From Balaenoptera acutorostrata (lineage: Eukaryota > Chordata > Mammalia > Artiodactyla > Balaenopteridae): a DNA stretch of 64,000 nt. A program made the translations under genes and the position numbers. Below are positions 58,848-64,000 of this stretch, in pieces; the stretch's first letter is position 1; each line of letters begins with the position of its first letter. Location of the stretch: assembly GCF_949987535.1 (NCBI RefSeq), contig NC_080080.1:59742668-59806667 (forward strand). Reading direction: 5' to 3'. The notes below the pieces were generated by a model, which was not told the DNA's origin, did not search any database, and saw only the letters and a list, made by a program, of their open reading frames with translations.

Positions 58848-60099
58848 TGTAACCAAGCAGAAACATAATGGGGCCTTCCCAGGATAGCGGTGCTGAAAAC
58901 TCGGCCTCTGTACACCCGTGCTGAACCGAATCTTGGAGACAGAGTTTTGGGTGAAATAGAAAAGAAGAGCTTTATTGCTTCACCAGGCAATAGGGGACAC
59001 AGCAGGCTAGTGCCCTGAAATACTGTGTGTCCCAACCCCGGGGGGATTTGGTAGGAGTTTTATAGCAATGGTTCAAGGGTGGAGTTGCTGATAAAGATCA
59101 GGGTGTGTGCAGGCCCAGCACTCCTTTAATCTGGTCTCAGGTGGTCTCCTGATACACTTTTGTGGTTCTCGAGGTTATCAAACTGTGACCTTCTCTCTGG
59201 AATGAAGAATGCATCAAGTAGCTAACATATTCCATGTGTTGGGGGTTTTAGTTCTGCAGAAGAGCTCAAAGATATTGTTATGTGTATATCTTGAGGCGGA
59301 ACTAGGACCCTGTCCCAAGGCTCCACTATTGTTTTTTTGACCCCTCCTCCTTTGTCTCTGTATCCCCTCCCTTCCCTGATTAGCAACTGTCTGAACCTGC
59401 CCTTTGGAACTCAGGGAAGGTCAAGGAGGCTGAAGCATATTTCCTACAAACAAGAAAAGGGGGACACAGAAAGGCTTCCATGCCCAGGAGCCCGACAGGG
59501 TCCTTCTCATTTTTAATAGAACCCCCATGTCCTCTGCCTGCCTTTTGTCTGTAGAAAAACTTTAGCCTCCTAGGCCTTCCCCGAGTTCCAAATAATACAT
59601 TTAATCAGAGAAGTGAGAAAATGCAGAAACGAAGCAAAACACTCAAGCAAGATAAAATAATAATTGTTTAGCCATTAAAGTCAAGGCTTTAGTTCCTCCT
59701 CAGAGGCTGTAGATAATATTCTGTTTCTGAGCTGTTTTGCAGATACTGAAACCCCTACCAGGTGGAAGAAGGTAACTCTATTTTGCCCACAAGCATGTAG
59801 ACCTCAGACTGGTTGGAACCAGAAGGTTGATGATGTTGACTCCAGATTATCTCACCACCAACCGATCAGAAGAAGGTCCGCGAGCTGATCACACACCCCA
59901 CAATCCCCCTTCCGTCGCCCTGTCTTAAAAACCTTTTCCTGAAAGCCAGCAGGGAGTTCGGGTTTTTCGATCCCTAGCTGCCTGGACTCCATGCACAGTG
60001 CCCTGCAATAAATGTGGCACTTTCCTTCACCACAACCCAGTATCAGTGGATTGGCTTTGCTGCGTGTGGGTGAGCAGACCCACGTTTGGTTTGATAACA
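58848..60099 (+). mobile_element. plus-strand ERV LTR split by a second LTR
   Basis: Starts TGTAACC at 58848 and ends GATAACA at 60099. AATAAA is at 60007-60012, with the U5 part after it. The 4-bp flanks are aata (58844-58847) and aaaa (60100-60103), a probable diverged TSD. Removing the inner LTR (58891-59497) leaves about 645 bp, a normal LTR length. It sits inside a MIR whose two halves line up across it. Confidence 0.6.
58891..59497 (-). mobile_element. minus-strand ERV LTR nested in the plus-strand LTR
   Basis: On the minus strand it starts TGTCGGG at 59497 and ends TTCAGCA at 58891 (607 bp). TATAAA is at 59059-59064 and AATAAA at 58971-58976, in the correct order and about 84 bp apart. 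A clean TSD was not seen (left flank 'gcgg', right flank 'gggt'), so the limits could move by a few bases. Confidence 0.6.
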
Positions 60100-60260
60100 A
60101 AAATGCTCATCTTATTTAAAATAATAATACCTAACTGATAGGGTCATTATGATGGATAAGAAAAGTAAGAGCCCCCCCATCCCCTGCCCTGCCCTGTACC
60201 TATCTGTTGCTGAGATCAATGGCACAAAATAAGCACCTCATATCTATTACCATTATTTTT
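60100..60260 (+). repeat. MIR SINE, right half
   Basis: 'aaaatgctcatcttatttaa', 'aataataatacctaactgat', 'agggtcattatgatggat' and 'gcacaaaataagcacctcat' continue the MIR begun at 58725. Confidence 0.8.
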
Positions 60261-61392
60261 TATGAAAACTCCCATCACATCTCCATTTCTCCTGGAAACC
60301 TCAGAGAAGTCAAGGTTCACTAGGGTCTTAAAAGTCCCCCTCTCTCAGACATGACAAGCTAAGCAAAGTATTGCTGAAGTATCCACTTAAATGGAATCTT
60401 TCACAGATCTAATAAAAAGCTGGCCTTTTCAAGTCTGCCTCCATCTGATTCTTTTAATCTACTTTAAAATATTAGACAGAACTATATTTATAACAGGCAT
60501 TTCATCATTGGGCACTGTAATCAGAAAACCTGAATTGTGTTTAGGCTTCCACTTGACTGACTGGAGCAGCATACTAATTCAGTGAACTCCTCCAGGGGGA
60601 CCATGAGAGAGGGAGAGGAGACAGTGTCCTCATTGGACTAGCTCTCCAGTTATTGACTGCACTGTCCAACTTGACCTTTAGGGACCAGACATCAAAGCAC
60701 TGAGGTACTATTAAATCTTCTGTTATTTTCCACAAGTGGAACGATTTTAATATTTGAAACAGAATCGTCTTGAGAAAGGCCATTCTAGTTGAAGCTTTCT
60801 GAAGACAAAGAGGTGGGCGAGGCAAACATGTCAAGAAAGAAGCAAAGTGACTTCGGTTAATACAGACCAGTTGGTTTTGATAATCACATTGTACTTATAT
60901 TAAAGTAGGAAAACATATGTCTGTTTAACCATATTCAAAATTGGCCAGACTAAACGAGCAGACATTCCTAGTGATAGGCTGCTATCGGCATAAAAAAATC
61001 CATAAAGCATTTTAAGCTCAAATGATTAGATTTTTAACTTTATAAATATTGAAGACAAGGTAAAGCTTCCAACCACTTAATGCTGTAAATGACTGCAATC
61101 AATCACCAGAAAATAGATGGAGGCCATCTGCTAAGAGGCTGGAAAAGATCAATATGGTCTCTGAGCAACAGACCTGCATACTGCAAGATCCTGCAGCCAT
61201 CTGGGACCTTTCAATCTTTGACATGACCCAATAAACCAAGGCAGGGTCACTTTCTGCATTTCCATAATGCTAACTCAGAGAACATAATTCCCAAAGACAA
61301 AGATGTCCATACTTATCAAATAAATAAGAGGGGAATGAACACTGAATGCAAGATAGCAAAATAGCAAGTTAATTAAATTATATCTGTGGCAA
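60261..61392. other. unclassified non-coding DNA
   Basis: No gene or repeat recognised up to the L1 tail. Confidence 0.4.
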
Positions 61393-64000
61393 AGTATATA
61401 TATATATATTTTAGCATCTTTATTGGAGTATAATTGTTTTACAAAGTTGTGTTAGTTTCTGCTGCATAACAAAGTGAATCAGCTATACATATACATATAC
61501 CCCATATCCCCTCCCTCTTGCATCTCCCTCCCACCCTCCCTATCCCAGCCTTCCAGGAGGTCACAAAGCACGGAGCTGCTCTCCCTGTGCTATGTGAATA
61601 CTTCCCACTAACTATCTATTTTACATTTGGTAATGTATATATATCAATGCCACTCTCTCACTTCATCTCAGGTCACCCTTCCCCCTCCGCATGTCCTCAA
61701 GTCCATTTATACGTCTGCATCTTTATTCCTGTTCTGTCCCTAGGCTCTTCAGAACCTTTTTTTTTTTTTTTTTAGATTCCATATATATGTGTCAGCATAC
61801 GGTATTTGTTTTCCTCTTTCTCACTTTCTCTGTATGACAGACTATAAGTCCATCCACCTCACTACAAATAACTCAATTTCGTTTCCTATTATGGCTGAGT
61901 AATATTCCATTGTATATATGTGCCACATCTTCTTTATTGATTCATCTGTCGATGGACACTTAGGTTGCTTCCATATCCTGGCTACTGTAAATAGTGCTGC
62001 AGTGAATATTGTGGTACATGAATTTTTTGAATTATGGTTTTCTCAGGGTATATGCCCAGTAGTGGGATTGCTGGGTCATATGGTAGTTCTAATTTTAGTT
62101 CTTTAGGGAACCTCCATATTGTTCTCCATAGTGGCTGCATCAATTTACATTCCCACCAACAGTGCAAGAGGGTTCCCTTTTCTCCACAACCTCTCCAGCA
62201 TTATTGTTTGTAGATTTTTTGATGATGGCCATTCAGACTGGTGTGAGGTGATACCTAATTGTACTTTTGATTTGCATTTCTCTAATGATTAGTGATGTTC
62301 AGCATCCTTTCATGTGTTTGTAATCTATATATCTTCTTTGGAGAAATGTCTACTTAGATGTTTTGCCCACTTTTGGATTGGGTTGTTTGTTTTTTTGATA
62401 TTGAGCTGCTTGTATACTTTGGAGATTAATCTTTTGTCAGTTGCTTGGTTTGCAAATATTTTCTCTCATCCTGAGGGTTGTCTTTTCATCTTGTTTATGG
62501 TTTCCTTTTCTGTGCAAAAGCTTTTAAGTTTCATTAGGTCCCATTTGTTTATTTTTGTTTTTATTTCCATTTCTCTAGGAGGTGGGTCAAAAAGGATCTT
62601 GCTGTGATTTATGTCATAGAGTGTTCTGCCTATGTTTTCCTCTAAGAGTCTTATAGAGTCTGACCTTGCACTTTGGTCATTAATCCATTTTGAGTTTATT
62701 TTTGTGCATGGTGTTAGGGAGTGTTCTAATTTCATTCTTTTACATGTAGCTGTCCAGTTTTCCCAGCACCACTTATTGAAGAGACTGTCTTTTCTCCATT
62801 GTATATTCTTGCCTCCTTTATCAAAGATAAGGTGACCATATGTGTGTGGGTTTATTTCTGGGCTTTCTATCCTGTTCCATTGATCTATATTTCTGTTTTT
62901 GTGCTAGTACCATACTGTCTTTATTACTGTACCTTTGTATTATAGTCTGAAGTCAGGGAGCCTGATTCCTCCAGCTCCTCTTTCTTTATCAAGATTGCTT
63001 TGGCTACTTGAGGTCTTTTGTGTTTCCATACAAACTGTGAAATTTTTTGTTCTAGTTCTGTGAAAAATGCCATTGGTAGTTTGATAGGGATTGCATTGAA
63101 TCTGTAGACTGCTTTGGGTAGTACAGTCATTTTCATAATGTTGATTATTCCAATCCAAGAACATGGTAAATCTCTCTATCTATTTGTATCATCTTTAACT
63201 ACTTTCATCAGGATCTTATAGTTTTCTGCATACAGGTCTCTTTTCTCCTTAGGTAGGTTTATTCCTAGGTATTTTATTCTTTTTGTTGCAATGGTAAATG
63301 GGACTGTTTCCTTAATTTCTCTTTCAGAATTTTCATCATTAGTATATAGGAATGCAAGAGATTTCTGTGCATTAATTTTGTATCCTGCTACTTTACCAAA
63401 TTCATTGATTATCTCTAGTAGTTTTCTGGTAGCATCTTTAGGATACTCTATGTATAGTATCATGTCATCTGCAAACAGTGACAGTTTTACTTCTTTTCCT
63501 ATTTGGATTCCTTTTATTTCTTTGTCTTCTCTGACTGCTGTGGCTAAAACTTCCAAAACTATTTTGAATAATAGTGATGAGAGTGGACAACCTTGTCTTG
63601 CTCCTGATTTTAAAGGAAATGGTTTCAGTTTTTCACCATTGAGAACAATGTTGGCTGTGGGTTTGTCATATATGGCCTTAATTATGTTGAAGTAAATTCC
63701 CTCTGCCCCTACTTTCTGGAGAGTTTTTATCATAAATGGGTATTGAATTTTGTCAAAAGCTTTTTCTGCATCTGTTGAGATGATCATATGGTTTTTATCC
63801 TTCAATTTGTTAATATGGTATATCACATTGATTGATTTGCGTATATTGAAGAATACTTGCATTCCTGGGATAAACCCCGCTTGATCATGGTGTATGATCC
63901 TTTTAATGTGCTGTTGGGTTTTGTTTTCTAGTATTTTGTTAAGGATTTTTGCATCTATGTTCATCAGTGATATTGGCCTGTAGTTTTCTTTCTTTGTGAC
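61393..64000 (-). mobile_element. large L1, minus strand, continues past the window
   Basis: The 3'UTR begins after an (AT)n tract at 61398-61412 with 'tagcatctttattggagtat', the same 3'UTR type as the L1 at 7600 ('aacatctttattgaagtata'). The 5' end lies beyond 64000. It carries the same internal A tract (T18 at 61757-61774 on the plus strand) after the ORF2 stop. Confidence 0.95.
61772..64000 (-). pseudogene. L1 ORF2 (reverse transcriptase and C-terminus), inactivated, partial
   Basis: ORF2 of the second large L1, entering from the window edge. The segment at 63176-63964 covers most of the RT, with FADD at 63464-63475, and ends at a TAG (63176-63178) where Trp is expected after DTNR. Further lesions are a frameshift near 62990, a stop at 62466 after RQPSG, and a later frame change before 62167. 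The frame closes with ...MLTHIYGI just before the stop at 61772-61774. It is clearly more decayed than the copy at 7957 and so older or under no constraint for longer. Confidence 0.93.

Overview
The window is a piece of mammalian nuclear genome, most probably from a cetacean or a close relative. Three near-full tRNA-Glu-derived SINEs of about 300 bp and one divergent fourth copy carry the head 'ggcttccctggtggcgcagt' and an (AATA)n tail. This is the CHR family of the whale/hippo/ruminant group. The L1 elements have the head and ORF layout of cetartiodactyl L1s. The rest is AT-rich, with MIR, L2, old L1, MER5A-like, Tigger-like and ERV-LTR relics typical of intergenic or intronic mammalian DNA. 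No host protein-coding exon, tRNA, rRNA or CRISPR could be supported. Species and family names rest on recall, not on a database search.

Layout. 1-7.58 kb: unique DNA with two CHR SINEs, GT microsatellites, MIRs, an old L1 ORF2 scrap and an LTR-like segment. 7.60-14.97 kb: a complete 7.4-kb L1 on the minus strand, with a 16-bp target-site duplication (TSD), a CpG-rich 5'UTR holding a 365-bp tandem duplication, an intact ORF1, and an ORF2 broken by one 1-nt deletion and two stops. 15-23 kb: old repeats, two SINEs and a solo LTR. 24-27.5 kb: a 5'-truncated L1 next to a decayed endogenous retrovirus (LTR, protease and reverse transcriptase traces, all minus strand). 27.5-38 kb: mostly unclassified DNA with MER5A-like, L2 and microsatellite tracts. 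38.6-39.0 kb: a 363-bp processed retrocopy with a perfect 15-bp TSD. 42.1-45.0 kb: an old L1 that keeps both ends and ORF1 but lacks most of ORF2, like a half-L1. 46-54 kb: a SINE, two L1 3' ends, a poly(A)-only insertion scar and two LTRs. 55.5-56 kb: a Tigger-like DNA transposon. 58.7-60.3 kb: a three-layer nest (LTR inside LTR inside MIR). 61.4 kb to the end: a second large L1 (minus strand), cut by the window edge.

The unifying activity is L1 target-primed reverse transcription. The full-length L1, the CHR SINEs, the 47-kb L1 tail and the 38.6-kb retrocopy all show direct repeats and A-rich tails, and several insertion points resemble the TTTT/AA endonuclease site. Two L1 lineages with different 3'UTRs are present. 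The two large L1s lie in direct orientation about 54 kb apart. I see no undescribed molecular system. The most informative items are the retrocopy of unknown parent, the ORF2-less L1, the duplicated L1 promoter, the nested LTRs and the poly(A)-only scar.
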